This document shows positions 27,832 to 36,828 of a stretch of DNA of 64,000 nucleotides, one piece after another. Numbering within the stretch: position 1 is the first letter of the stretch; every line of letters starts with the position of its first letter. Position numbers and translations under genes: made by a program. The notes under the pieces are model-generated. The model worked only from the letters and a program-made list of their open reading frames with translations. It did no database searches and was not told the origin of the DNA. The stretch is from assembly GCF_003112575.1 (NCBI RefSeq), contig NZ_BEWC01000008.1, positions 372,001 to 436,000 of the forward strand, in the 5' to 3' direction. Source of the stretch: Streptomyces ardesiacus (GTDB lineage Bacteria > Actinomycetota > Actinomycetes > Streptomycetales > Streptomycetaceae).

Positions 27832-28284
27832 ATGCACCGCAGACTCGCCACCGGACTCACGGCCGCCGCGCTGGCCGTGACCACCGTCGTCGCCGGCGCC
27901 GCGACCGCCGAAGCCGCTCCTTCCGACAAGGCCCAGGTCCTCGCGAACTGGACGCAGACCAGCGCGTCCAGCTACACCGCCTGGAACGCGGCGCGGGCCG
28001 ACAAGTCCGCCTGGTCCGCCTACGGGTTCGACTGGACCACCGACTACTGCTCCTCCTCGCCGGACAACCCGTTCGGCTTCCCCTTCAGCACCTCCTGCGC
28101 CCGGCACGACTTCGGCTATCGCAACTACAAGGCCCTCGGCACCTTCAGCGCCCACAAGTCCCGCCTGGACAGCGCCTTCTACGAGGACCTCAAGCGTGTC
28201 TGCGCCGGTTACGGCGGCGCCACCAGGACCGCCTGCAACAGCACGGCGTGGACGTACTACCAGGCCGTGAAGGTGTTCGGCTGA
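27832..28284 (+). CDS. Secreted prokaryotic phospholipase A2
   Basis: 150 residues from the ATG at 27832 preceded by GGAGG. A Sec signal peptide ends near TAEAAPS (about residue 28), leaving a ~120-residue enzyme. CARHDFGYRNY contains the catalytic His 92 and the neighbouring Asp 93 of the bacterial PLA2 family first described from Streptomyces violaceoruber. Four cysteines can form two disulfides. It cleaves the sn-2 acyl chain of phospholipids outside the cell. Its last 28 bp overlap the convergent PAP2 gene. An upstream ATG at 27784 is less likely. Confidence 0.93.
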   Translation: MHRRLATGLTAAALAVTTVVAGAATAEAAPSDKAQVLANWTQTSASSYTAWNAARADKSAWSAYGFDWTTDYCSSSPDNPFGFPFSTSCARHDFGYRNYKALGTFSAHKSRLDSAFYEDLKRVCAGYGGATRTACNSTAWTYYQAVKVFG

Positions 28285-28901
28285 CGGGACACCGCCGCCA
28301 GCGCGACGGCCCCGCCGGCCACGCCCACAACGGCGCCCGCGGCGACGTCGCCCGGGTAGTGCACGCCGGTGTGGACCCGGGAGTAGCCGACGGCGCCCGC
28401 CAGCACGCCGAGCGGTACGGCGGCCTCGGGCAGGACGACGCCGACGGCCGTGGCGAACGCCACCGCCGCGGCCGTGTGCCCCGACGGGAACGACGCCGAC
28501 GCGGGCATGGGCACGTACCGGTCCACGGTCACCCGTGCCGCCTCCCGGTCCGGCCGCGCCCGGTGCACCAGCCGTTTGCCCAGCAGGTTCGCGGAGGCCG
28601 ACGCCACGGCGACGGCCCCGATCCCGGCCAGGGCCGCCCGCCGCGCCCGGGCCCCGCCCAGGGAGAGCACGGCCGCGATCCCGAGCGAGATCTTCGAATG
28701 GTCCGCCGCGTGGGACAGGCGCCGCAACGCCCGGTCGAGCGTGGGGGTGGACGTGGCGGCCACCGCGGCGTACAGCGCGCCGTCCACGGCACGCAGATCG
28801 GCGAGGACGGCCGCGACGGCCCGCCCGCGCGCGGACCCCGGGGCGGGAGCCGGCCCGAGCGGGCCCGGGGTGCGGCCGTCGGCGTCGGTCGGTTCGGTCA
28901 T
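28257..28901 (-). CDS. PAP2-family membrane phosphatase
   Basis: 214 residues from the ATG at 28901. The three phosphatase motifs are in order: KRLVHRARP, FPSGHTA and SRVHTGVHYPGD. Several hydrophobic helices place it in the membrane. Family members dephosphorylate lipid phosphates such as undecaprenyl diphosphate or phosphatidate. The gene ends inside the 3' end of the phospholipase A2 gene, so the two share 28 bp on opposite strands. Confidence 0.9.
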   Translation of the reverse strand: MTEPTDADGRTPGPLGPAPAPGSARGRAVAAVLADLRAVDGALYAAVAATSTPTLDRALRRLSHAADHSKISLGIAAVLSLGGARARRAALAGIGAVAVASASANLLGKRLVHRARPDREAARVTVDRYVPMPASASFPSGHTAAAVAFATAVGVVLPEAAVPLGVLAGAVGYSRVHTGVHYPGDVAAGAVVGVAGGAVALAAVSRQPNTFTAW

Positions 28902-29075
28902 GGGCTCCTGCTCCGCGGGGAGAGGGGACCCTGACCATCCTGGTCGCGCCCGGACCGGGCGGCGCGTGGGCGGGGCCCGTCCGGGGGACGGCACGGGGTG
29001 CGGCCAGGACCGACCCGGTGCGGAGAACGGCGCGGTGACCGCAGGCCGACCCCTGCCGGAGTCGGCCTGCGGCCC

Positions 29076-31364
29076 TCACGCCGTACGAGTGGTGGCGGCG
29101 GGTCGGCCCGCGGCCCTGAAGCCCCGCAGCCGCAGGCTGTTGCCGACGACGAAGACGGAGGAGAAGGCCATGGCCGCCCCGGCGATCATCGGGTTGAGGA
29201 GTCCGGCCGCGGCGAGCGGCAGGGCGGCGACGTTGTAGGCGAAGGCCCAGAACAGGTTGGTCCTGATGGTGCCGAGCGTCCTGCGGGCGAGGCGGATGGC
29301 GTCGGCGGCGGCGCGCAGGTCGCCGCGGACCAGGGTGAGGTCGCCCGCCTCGATGGCCGCGTCGGTGCCGGTCCCCATGGCGAGCCCCAGGTCGGCCTGG
29401 GCGAGCGCGGCGGCGTCGTTGACCCCGTCGCCGACCATCGCCACCGAACGTCCCTCGCCCTGCAGGCGCTTGACGACGTCGACCTTGTCCTCGGGCATCA
29501 CCTCCGCGACGACGTGCTCGGCGTCGATGCCGACCTCGCGGGCGACGGAGGCGGCCACCGCCGCGTTGTCACCGGTCAGCAGGACGGGCGTCAGGCCCAG
29601 GGCGCGCAGCCGGGCGATCGCCTCGGGGCTGGTCTCCTTCACCGCGTCGGCGACCTCCAGGACCGCGCGGGCCTCGCCGTCCCAGGCGACGGTGATCGCG
29701 GTGCGGCCGGCCGTCTCCGCCCCGGCCTTGGCGCGGGCCAGGTCCACGGGCAGTTCCATGGCCCACTCGGCGAGCAGTTGCTCGCGGCCGACCAGGACCG
29801 CATGGCCCTCGACCACGCCCTGGACGCCGAGCCCCGGCACGTTGGCGAAGTCCTCGGGGGCGGGCAGCGCACCGACCCGTTCGACGGCTCCCGCGGCCAC
29901 CGCACGGGCGATCGGGTGCTCCGAGGCGTGCTCCAACGCCCCGGCCAGGCGCAGCACGTCGGCCTCCTCGGTGCCCTCCGCGGTGTGCACGGCGAGCAGC
30001 GTCATGCGGCCGGTGGTGACGGTGCCGGTCTTGTCGAGGACGACGGTGTCGACCTTGCGGGTGGACTCCAGGACCTCCGGGCCCTTGATGAGGATGCCGA
30101 GCTGCGCACCCCGCCCGGTGCCGACCATGAGCGCGGTCGGAGTGGCCAGGCCCAAGGCGCAGGGGCAGGCGATGATCAGCACGGCGACGGCGGCGGTGAA
30201 CGCGGCGGCCGGTCCGGAGCCGTTGCCCAGCCAGAAGCCGAGGGTGGCCAGGGCCAGGGCGATGACGACGGGGACGAAGACGGCGGAGATGCGGTCGGCG
30301 AGCCGCTGGGCGGCGGCCTTGCCGTTCTGCGCGTCCTCGACCAGCTTCGCCATCCGGGCCAACTGGGTGTCCGCGCCGACCCGCGTCGCCTCGACGACCA
30401 GCCGGCCGCCCGCGTTCAGGGTCGCTCCGGTGACCGTGTCGCCCACGCCGACCTCGACCGGGACGGACTCGCCGGTGAGCATCGACGCGTCGACGGCCGA
30501 GGTGCCCTCGACGACCGTGCCGTCGGTGGCGATCTTCTCGCCGGGGCGGACCAGGAAGCGGTCCCCGGTCCTGAGCCCGTCGACCGGGATCCGCTCCTCA
30601 CGGCCCTCCCGCAGTACGGTCACGTCCTTGGCGCCCAGCTCCAGCAGGGCCTTCAGCGCGGCACCGGCCTTGCGCTTGGAGCGGGCCTCGAAGTAGCGCC
30701 CGGCGAGGATGAAGGCGGTCACCCCTGCCGCGGCCTCCAGGTAGATGTTCCCGGAGCCGTCGCTGCGGGCGATGGTCAGCTCGAAGGGGTGGGTCATGCC
30801 CGCAGTGCCCGCGCTGCCGAGGAACAGCGCCCACAGCGACCACAGGAACGCCGCCGACGTGCCGACCGAGATCAGCGTGTCCATGGTGGCCGCGCCGTGC
30901 CGCGCGTTGGTGAAGGCGGCCTTGTGGAACGGCCAGGCGGCGTAGGTGACCACGGGCGCCGCCAGGGTGAGGGACAGCCACTGCCAGTACTCGAACTGCA
31001 GCGCCGGCACCATCGCCATCGCGATCACGGGCACCGCCAGCACCACGGCCGTGACCAGCCGCTCCCGCAGGGGCCGCAACGCGTCGGCGGGCTCACCGCC
31101 CTGCGCGCCGGGCGCGGGCTCGGCGCGGACCGGCTCGGGTTCCCGGGCCGTGTACCCGGTGGCCTCGACGGTGGCGATCAGCTCCGGGACCGAGACGTCG
31201 CCCGCGTAGCTGACCTTGGCCTTCTCCGTCGCGTAGTTGACGGTGGCGGTGACCCCCTCCATCCGGTTGAGCTTCTTCTCGATCCGGGCGGCGCACGAGG
31301 CACAGGTCATGCCGCCGATGGCGAGTTCCACCTCGGCTGGTGCGCTGGTCGTACTGGTGGTCAT
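29076..31364 (-). CDS. copA: Copper-translocating P-type ATPase
   Basis: 762 residues. GGMTCASCAARIEKKL is an N-terminal metal-binding domain with CxxC. IACPCALGLATP is the membrane CPC motif, DKTGTVTTG holds the phosphorylated Asp, and GDGVNDAAAL is the hinge. Together they define a P1B-type Cu(I) exporter. It is downstream of the copZ-like gene in a minus-strand operon behind a CsoR-like operator. One metal-binding domain, normal length. Confidence 0.95.
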   Translation of the reverse strand: MTTSTTSAPAEVELAIGGMTCASCAARIEKKLNRMEGVTATVNYATEKAKVSYAGDVSVPELIATVEATGYTAREPEPVRAEPAPGAQGGEPADALRPLRERLVTAVVLAVPVIAMAMVPALQFEYWQWLSLTLAAPVVTYAAWPFHKAAFTNARHGAATMDTLISVGTSAAFLWSLWALFLGSAGTAGMTHPFELTIARSDGSGNIYLEAAAGVTAFILAGRYFEARSKRKAGAALKALLELGAKDVTVLREGREERIPVDGLRTGDRFLVRPGEKIATDGTVVEGTSAVDASMLTGESVPVEVGVGDTVTGATLNAGGRLVVEATRVGADTQLARMAKLVEDAQNGKAAAQRLADRISAVFVPVVIALALATLGFWLGNGSGPAAAFTAAVAVLIIACPCALGLATPTALMVGTGRGAQLGILIKGPEVLESTRKVDTVVLDKTGTVTTGRMTLLAVHTAEGTEEADVLRLAGALEHASEHPIARAVAAGAVERVGALPAPEDFANVPGLGVQGVVEGHAVLVGREQLLAEWAMELPVDLARAKAGAETAGRTAITVAWDGEARAVLEVADAVKETSPEAIARLRALGLTPVLLTGDNAAVAASVAREVGIDAEHVVAEVMPEDKVDVVKRLQGEGRSVAMVGDGVNDAAALAQADLGLAMGTGTDAAIEAGDLTLVRGDLRAAADAIRLARRTLGTIRTNLFWAFAYNVAALPLAAAGLLNPMIAGAAMAFSSVFVVGNSLRLRGFRAAGRPAATTRTA

Positions 31365-31442
31365 GGCTGCTCCTGATGCGGGGTCGTCGGCCGGGGCCCG
31401 GCGTACGGGCCCCGGCGCTGCGGTTCGACGGGGGCGGGTCGG

Positions 31443-31676
31443 TCAGACGCGGCCGGTCAGCTCGTAGCCGGCCTCGTCGACGACCTCGGCGATCGCGGCG
31501 TCGTCCGGCTCGGCGGCGGAGGTGACGGTGACGCGGCCGGTGTCGAGCGCGACGTCGACGCCGGTGACACCCTCCAGTTCGCCGACGACGCGGGTGAGCG
31601 TCGCGCTGCAGTGACCGCAGGACATCCCGGCCACGGCGTACGTGGTGGACACGGGGGCGGTGACGTTCGAGGGCAT
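31443..31676 (-). CDS. copZ: CopZ-like copper chaperone
   Basis: 77 residues, a single heavy-metal-associated domain with the metal site GMSCGHCSATL. It lies 78 bp upstream of copA in the same direction and likely hands Cu(I) to the ATPase. The copper-responsive palindrome is about 65 bp upstream of its start. Confidence 0.93.
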   Translation of the reverse strand: MPSNVTAPVSTTYAVAGMSCGHCSATLTRVVGELEGVTGVDVALDTGRVTVTSAAEPDDAAIAEVVDEAGYELTGRV

Positions 31677-31740
31677 GGCTTCCTCCGGGGGTGAGTGGCG
31701 GGTACGGGGCGGGGGTATCCGGCCCCGGTGGGTCCATATA

Positions 31741-31755
31741 TACCCCTAGGGGGTA
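31741..31755. promoter_or_regulatory. CsoR-like operator for copZ-copA
   Basis: TACCCCTAGGGGGTA is a near-perfect palindrome of the C-run/G-run type recognised by CsoR copper repressors. It lies upstream of copZ. A matching site in opposite orientation lies 33 bp away. Confidence 0.8.
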
Positions 31756-31787
31756 CCGAAGGCAAGTCCTCCCGTCGCTTGACTCAG

Positions 31788-31802
31788 TACCCCCTAGGGG
31801 TA
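31788..31802. promoter_or_regulatory. CsoR-like operator for the His-rich exported protein
   Basis: TACCCCCTAGGGGTA is the reverse complement of the copZ site and sits upstream of the rightward gene. One copper sensor can thus control both directions. No csoR gene is in the window. Confidence 0.8.
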
Positions 31803-31867
31803 TGGTGACGTGCATGGAGAGGCCGCCGTATGAGCCGGAGGCCCGAGCACCCGAGGAGACGACCGCC

Positions 31868-32809
31868 ATGCACACGGGACTGAGGATCACCGCGTTCGCC
31901 GCCGCACTGGCCGCGACCTTCGGCACCGCCTACGGCGTGGGCAGGGGCGTGGACCCGATCGTCGCGGAGAGCGGACCCGCGCCGCACGACGAGCACGGCG
32001 AGCCGGCGGCGCGGCAGCAGGAGGGCGAGGGGCACGCGGGCCACGACGGCTCCCCGGCCGGCGGCCTGGAGATCTCCGCGAACGGCTACACCCTCGACCT
32101 CGCCACCCCGCGCGTCCAGGCCGGTCGGCGCGCCGAACTGCGCTTCACGGTCCGGGACTCGAACGGCGAGGCCGTCACCGCGTACCAGCGCGAGCACGAC
32201 AAGGAACTGCACCTCGTCCTCGCCTCACGCGACCTCGTCACCTACCGCCACCTGCACCCCACCCGCGCCGCCGACGGCACCTGGAGCACCCCCGTCGACC
32301 TCCCCGCGGCGGGCGGCTACCGCGTCTTCGCCGACTTCACCCCGGCGGGCAAGGGTGCGGAGAACCTCACCCTCGGTGCCGACCTCGCCGTCTCCGGCCG
32401 CTACGCGCCGGCCCCGCTCCCGGCTCCGGGCGGCACCGTCCGGACCGACGGCTACGAGGTCGAACTCGCCGGCACTCTGCGCACCGGCAGGGCGAGCGAG
32501 CTGAAGCTGAAGGTCTCCCGCGCGGGCGAACCCGTCAACGACCTCCAGCCCTACCTGGGTGCCTACGGCCACCTCGTCGCCCTGCGCTCCGGCGACCTCG
32601 CCCACCTCCACGTTCACCCCAACGGCGAACCCGGCGACGGAACCACCCGGCCCGGCCCGGAGATCTCCTTCACGGCCACCGCGCCCAGCGACGGCACCTA
32701 CCGCCTCTTCCTCGACTTCCGGCACCGCGGGGAGGTCCACACCGCGGCGTTCACCGTGCGCGCCGGATCGGCTCCGGGGACGGAGCACGCCGAGGGGCAC
32801 GGCCACTGA
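31868..32809 (+). CDS. His-rich exported protein of a copper-responsive locus
   Basis: 313 residues from the ATG at 31868 (GAGGAG ten bases upstream). An N-terminal hydrophobic segment (about 6-25) acts as signal or anchor. A His/Asp-rich linker (HDEHGE, GHAGHDG) follows, then two related beta domains, each with a His cluster (TYRHLHP, AHLHVHP), and the tail EHAEGHGH. The CsoR-like operator makes copper binding or delivery outside the membrane likely. It is not a known enzyme. ATG 31814 would add 18 residues but lacks a good ribosome site. Confidence 0.75.
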   Translation: MHTGLRITAFAAALAATFGTAYGVGRGVDPIVAESGPAPHDEHGEPAARQQEGEGHAGHDGSPAGGLEISANGYTLDLATPRVQAGRRAELRFTVRDSNGEAVTAYQREHDKELHLVLASRDLVTYRHLHPTRAADGTWSTPVDLPAAGGYRVFADFTPAGKGAENLTLGADLAVSGRYAPAPLPAPGGTVRTDGYEVELAGTLRTGRASELKLKVSRAGEPVNDLQPYLGAYGHLVALRSGDLAHLHVHPNGEPGDGTTRPGPEISFTATAPSDGTYRLFLDFRHRGEVHTAAFTVRAGSAPGTEHAEGHGH

Positions 32810-32833
32810 CGGCGGCGCCGCCGTGAGGGCCGG

Positions 32834-33613
32834 TCAGGCCGTCACGACCCCTACCCCGGCCTCCTCGAAGGCCCGCACCAGTTCCGGGTCGGCCGCCCCG
32901 TCCGTGACCAGCGTGTCCACCGACTCGGTGGCGCAGATCCGGGCGAACGCCCGCCGGCCCAGCTTGCTGGAGTCGGCGGCCACGACCACCCGCTCGGCGC
33001 GCTCGCACAGCAGCCGGTTGATCGCGGCCTCCGCCTCGTCGTGCGCCGCGGCGCCGTGCGCGACGTCGAAGGCGACGACGCCCAGCACCGCCACGTCGAG
33101 CGTCACCTGGCCGAGCACCCCGTCCGCGAGCGGCCCGATCAGCTCGTACGACTGGGCCCGGGCCACCCCGCCGGTCACCACGATCTTGAACTGTGGCCGG
33201 ACGGCCAGCTCGTTGGCGATGTTGAGCGCGTTGGTGACCACGGTCAGCGCGGGGGTGCCGGAGGCCAGGTCGGCGCGCACGGCCAGGGCGCGCGCCACCT
33301 CCGTGGTGGTCGTGCCGCCCGTCAGCCCCACCGCCTCGCCGGGCGCCACCAGGGCGGCGACCGCCTGGGCGACGCGCTGCTTCTCCGAGGCCCGGCGGGC
33401 TGTCTTGTAGCGCAGCGGCAGTTCGTACGACACCCCGTGGACCACCGCGCCGCCGCGCGTGCGCACGAGCATCTGCTGCTCGGCGAGCCGGTCGAAGTCG
33501 CGGCGGATCGTCGCGGCCGAGACCTCCAGCTCGGTCGCCGCCTCCTCGACGTCCAGCCGGCCGCGCTCGACGAGCAGCTCCAGCAGCGCCTTCCAGCGGG
33601 CGTCGCGCGACAT
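32834..33613 (-). CDS. DeoR-family transcriptional repressor
   Basis: 259 residues. An N-terminal winged helix (LDVEEAATELEVSAATIRRDFDRLA) is followed by the DeoR sensor domain with GGTTTTEVARAL and VVTNALNIANEL, which binds a phosphorylated sugar. GGAGG precedes the ATG at 33613. It is divergent from the AgaS-like isomerase and aldolase genes and most likely represses them until a sugar phosphate accumulates. Confidence 0.9.
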   Translation of the reverse strand: MSRDARWKALLELLVERGRLDVEEAATELEVSAATIRRDFDRLAEQQMLVRTRGGAVVHGVSYELPLRYKTARRASEKQRVAQAVAALVAPGEAVGLTGGTTTTEVARALAVRADLASGTPALTVVTNALNIANELAVRPQFKIVVTGGVARAQSYELIGPLADGVLGQVTLDVAVLGVVAFDVAHGAAAHDEAEAAINRLLCERAERVVVAADSSKLGRRAFARICATESVDTLVTDGAADPELVRAFEEAGVGVVTA

Positions 33614-33676
33614 CCACGCCTCCGTTCCTCGGTCCCCGCCGACCCTAGCGCACCGCACTGTTCCCTCGAATTGCTT

Positions 33677-33716
33677 GATTGTGCTCGAAAGCTCGCTATA
33701 TCTTGCAGGAACAATC
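33677..33716. promoter_or_regulatory. Divergent promoter with GATTGT/ACAATC inverted arms
   Basis: GATTGT (33677) and ACAATC (33711) form an inverted repeat 28 bp apart in the AT-rich gap between the DeoR gene and agaS. GCTCGAAAGCTCG lies between the arms. Likely the DeoR binding region, though the exact operator is not certain. Confidence 0.4.
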
Positions 33717-33741
33717 AGCCTGTGTTCCGGGAGTGTGCGAC

Positions 33742-34623
33742 ATGACGTACGTCGAGGACGAGCTCAACAGCCAGCCCGAGTGCTGGACGCGTGCCGCCGA
33801 GGAGGCGGCACGCCACACGGCCGCGCTCCCGGCGGCGGGGGAGCGGGTGGCGATCGTCGGATGCGGCACCTCGTACTTCATGGCGCAGTCGGCGGCGGCC
33901 CTGCGCGAGGACGCGGGCCTGGGCGAGACGGACGCGTTCGCCGCGTCCGAGTTCCCGCACGGGCGGGCCTACGACCGGGTCGTGGCCCTCACCCGCTCCG
34001 GTACCACCACCGAAGTACTGGGCCTGCTCTCCGAGTTGAAGGGCCGCACGCGCACCGTCGCGCTCACCGCCGACCCGCGGACGCCGGTCATGGCCGCCGC
34101 CGACGACGTGGTCGTCCTCGACTTCGCCGACGAACGCTCGGTCGTGCAGACGCGGTTCGCCACCACCGCGCTCACGCTGCTCCGCGCCCACCTCGGCCTG
34201 CACACGGACGCGGTCGTCGAAGACGCCCGTACCGCACTCGCGGACCCCCTGCCCGAAGGGCTCGTCGAGCGCACCCAGTTCACCTTCCTCGGCCGCGGCT
34301 GGACCGTCGGACTGGCCAACGAGGCCGGCCTCAAGATGCGCGAGGCCTCGCTGTCCTGGACCGAGGCCTACCCGGCGATGGAGTACCGGCACGGCCCCAT
34401 CAGCATCAGCACCGCCGGCACCGCCACCTGGATGTTCGGCGAGGCGCCCGAGGGGCTGGCGGAGCAGGTCCGCGACACCGGCGCGATGTGGGTGCCGGGC
34501 GGGCTGGACCCGCTCGCCGAACTGGTGCGCGCCCAGCGGCTCGCCGTCGCCGTCGCCGCCGCGCGCGGACTCGACCCGGACCGCCCGCGCCACCTGACCC
34601 GCTCGGTCGTCCTCGCCCCCTGA
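33742..34623 (+). CDS. SIS-domain sugar isomerase/deaminase (AgaS-like)
   Basis: 293 residues with two SIS domains. The first has VAIVGCGTSYFMAQSAAA and ALTRSGTTTEVLGLL, the phosphosugar-binding serine loops. GGGAG precedes the ATG. Relatives such as AgaS convert galactosamine 6-phosphate to tagatose 6-phosphate; GlmS-like isomerase domains are similar. The following aldolase gene supports an amino-sugar to tagatose route. No kinase or transporter is adjacent. Confidence 0.85.
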   Translation: MTYVEDELNSQPECWTRAAEEAARHTAALPAAGERVAIVGCGTSYFMAQSAAALREDAGLGETDAFAASEFPHGRAYDRVVALTRSGTTTEVLGLLSELKGRTRTVALTADPRTPVMAAADDVVVLDFADERSVVQTRFATTALTLLRAHLGLHTDAVVEDARTALADPLPEGLVERTQFTFLGRGWTVGLANEAGLKMREASLSWTEAYPAMEYRHGPISISTAGTATWMFGEAPEGLAEQVRDTGAMWVPGGLDPLAELVRAQRLAVAVAAARGLDPDRPRHLTRSVVLAP

Positions 34624-34651
34624 CGCCCCACGCCCGGGAAGGAAACAGACC

Positions 34652-35542
34652 GTGCCCCTCGCCACCACCGGCGACCTGGTCGGCCGCGCCGCGGCCGGCC
34701 GCTGTGCCGTCGCCGCCTTCAACGTCATCACCCTGGAGCACATCGAGGCCGTCGTCGCCGGCGCCGAGTCCGCGCGGACGCCCGTCGTCCTCCAGGTCAG
34801 CGAGAACGCCGTGAAGTACCGCTACGGCCGTCTGCTGCCCCTGGCCCGCGCCGCCGTCGCCGCCGCCGAGGGCGCCCGCGTGCCCGTCGCCCTGCACCTC
34901 GACCACGTCCAGAGCGACGCCCTGCTGCGCCAGGCACCGGACGCCGGGTTCAGCTCCGTGATGTACGACGCCGCCCGGCTGCCGTACGCCGAGAACCTCG
35001 CGGCGACCCGGGCCGCCGCCGACTGGGCACACGCCCACGGGCTGTGGATCGAGGCCGAACTGGGGGAGGTCGGCGGCAAGGACGGCGCCCCGCCGCTCGA
35101 CGCCCACGCCCCCGGCGCCCGCACCGACCCCGCCGAGGCACGCGCCTACGTCGCCGACTCCGGGGTGGACGCGCTCGCCGTCGCCGTGGGCAGCTCGCAC
35201 GCCATGACGACGCGCACCGCGGCCCTCGACCACGACCTGCTCAAGGAACTCTCCGGAGCCCTGGACGTGCCGCTCGTGCTGCACGGGTCCTCCGGAGTGC
35301 CGGACGGCGAACTCGCCGCGGCCGTCGCGGGCGGCATCGCCAAGGTCAACGTCGGCACCGCGCTGAACATCGCCATGACCGGTGCGATCAGGGAGCACCT
35401 GGCCGCCCGGCCCGAGGCGGTCGACTCGCGCGGCTACCTCACCGCGGGGAGGGAGGCCATGGTCCGCACGGTGGCGACGCTCATCCGGGTGGTCGCCCGG
35501 ACCGCTCCCGCACCGACCCCGCCCCCTCCGGCTACTCCTTGA
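34652..35542 (+). CDS. Class II aldolase (tagatose/fructose-bisphosphate type)
   Basis: 296 residues from a GTG with GGAAGGAAA upstream. VALHLDHVQS contains zinc-binding His and Asp, and LVLHGSSGVPDGEL the second zinc and phosphate region. IWIEAELGEVGG (as LWIEAELGEVGG) is the loop seen in KbaY/GatY tagatose-bisphosphate aldolases. It would split the bisphosphate made from the isomerase product. Its last 11 bp overlap the convergent methyltransferase gene. Confidence 0.88.
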   Translation: MPLATTGDLVGRAAAGRCAVAAFNVITLEHIEAVVAGAESARTPVVLQVSENAVKYRYGRLLPLARAAVAAAEGARVPVALHLDHVQSDALLRQAPDAGFSSVMYDAARLPYAENLAATRAAADWAHAHGLWIEAELGEVGGKDGAPPLDAHAPGARTDPAEARAYVADSGVDALAVAVGSSHAMTTRTAALDHDLLKELSGALDVPLVLHGSSGVPDGELAAAVAGGIAKVNVGTALNIAMTGAIREHLAARPEAVDSRGYLTAGREAMVRTVATLIRVVARTAPAPTPPPPATP

Positions 35543-36665
35543 CCGCCTTCAGCACCACGAACTTCCGGTCGCCCGCCACCAGCCGGCTGTTGCCGAACAC
35601 ACGCCGCAGCTTGACGTGGTAGCCCAGGTGCCGGTTGCCGACCACCCACAGTTCGCCGCCGGGGCGCAGCACCCGCCGCGCCCCGGTGAACATCCGCCAC
35701 GCCGTCGCGTCGGTCGTCGCCTGGTGGGAATGGAACGGCGGGTTGTTCAGCACCAGGCCGGCACTGCCGTCCGGCACCCCGGCCAGCCCGTCGCCCACCC
35801 GGAACTCCGCACGTCCCGCGGCCCCGTTGGCCCGGTACGTCGCTTCCGCCGAGGCCACGGCCTGGAACGACTCGTCGGTGAACAGCACCTCGGCGTCCGG
35901 ATCGGCCAGCGCCACCGCCGTACCGACCACACCGTTGCCGCAGCCCAGGTCCACCACCCGTCCCAGGCCCCCGGTGTCCGGCAGGTGCCGGAGGAAGAAG
36001 CGGGTGCCGACGTCGAGGCGGTCGGCGCAGAAGACCCCGGCGTGGTTGACGACGGGGCGCCCGGAGAGCGGCCCCACGTCGTCGGGAAGCCGGTAGATGA
36101 GCGGCCAGGGGTTGGCCGGCCGCCTCAGCGCGGGATCGGGCTCGGCGAAGATCAGCCGGGCCTTCTTGACGGCCAGGGACGTCCGGGTCGGCCCGACGAT
36201 CCGCTCGAACAGGCGGAGCGTCGAGGTGTGGATCTCCTTCACCATCCCGGTGCCGACCACGACCGTCGCCTCGTGCAGCGCGGGCGCCAGCCGCAGCAGC
36301 TGGTCCTCCAGCAGCGCCAGGCTCTTCGGCACCCGCACCAGCAGGACGTCGACGCGGTCCGGCGGCGGGTCCTGCGTGGTGAGCAGGCGCACCGAGGCCG
36401 GCTCGACACCGGCGCGCCGCAGGTTGGCCCGCGTCGCCTCCCGGGCGAGGTACGAATCGGTGATCTGCACCGGCCGGTGCGCCGCCAGCGCCGTCACCAG
36501 CGCTCCCCAGCGGTCGCCGACGACCACGACCGTGCCGTCGAGCGGGACCTCCCGCTCCGCGAGGTGCCCCAGCAGGTACTCGTCGGACGCGTCCCAGGCA
36601 CGGAGCCGGTCACGCGGGTCCTCGGGGTGGCGCGAGAGCACGTGCTCGCCCCAGGGCGTGGTCAT
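35532..36665 (-). CDS. RlmG-like class I SAM methyltransferase
   Basis: 377 residues from MTTPWGEHVL at 36665. The C-terminal half has the SAM motif VVDLGCGNGVVG and the NPPFH motif (VLNNPPFHSH) of N2-guanine rRNA methyltransferases; RlmG/RsmC proteins have the same two-domain architecture, with a degenerate N-terminal copy. The frame continues upstream to ATG 36749 through a repetitive Asp-Arg-rich stretch; no start has a clear ribosome site. I chose the one where similarity to the family (RAWDASDEYLL) begins soon after. Confidence 0.85.
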   Translation of the reverse strand: MTTPWGEHVLSRHPEDPRDRLRAWDASDEYLLGHLAEREVPLDGTVVVVGDRWGALVTALAAHRPVQITDSYLAREATRANLRRAGVEPASVRLLTTQDPPPDRVDVLLVRVPKSLALLEDQLLRLAPALHEATVVVGTGMVKEIHTSTLRLFERIVGPTRTSLAVKKARLIFAEPDPALRRPANPWPLIYRLPDDVGPLSGRPVVNHAGVFCADRLDVGTRFFLRHLPDTGGLGRVVDLGCGNGVVGTAVALADPDAEVLFTDESFQAVASAEATYRANGAAGRAEFRVGDGLAGVPDGSAGLVLNNPPFHSHQATTDATAWRMFTGARRVLRPGGELWVVGNRHLGYHVKLRRVFGNSRLVAGDRKFVVLKAVKE

Positions 36666-36828
36666 GCGGTCGTCGCGGTCGTCGCGGTCGGGGCGGTCGT
36701 GCATGCGGCGGTCGCTGGAGCTGCGGTCGCTCGGGCTGCGGTCGTTCATCGTGTGCCCAGGCTAGCCGAGCCACGGCCCGGTGCCGGTCGCGCCCGGTGG
36801 GGCACGGACCGGAGGCAGGATGGGGACC

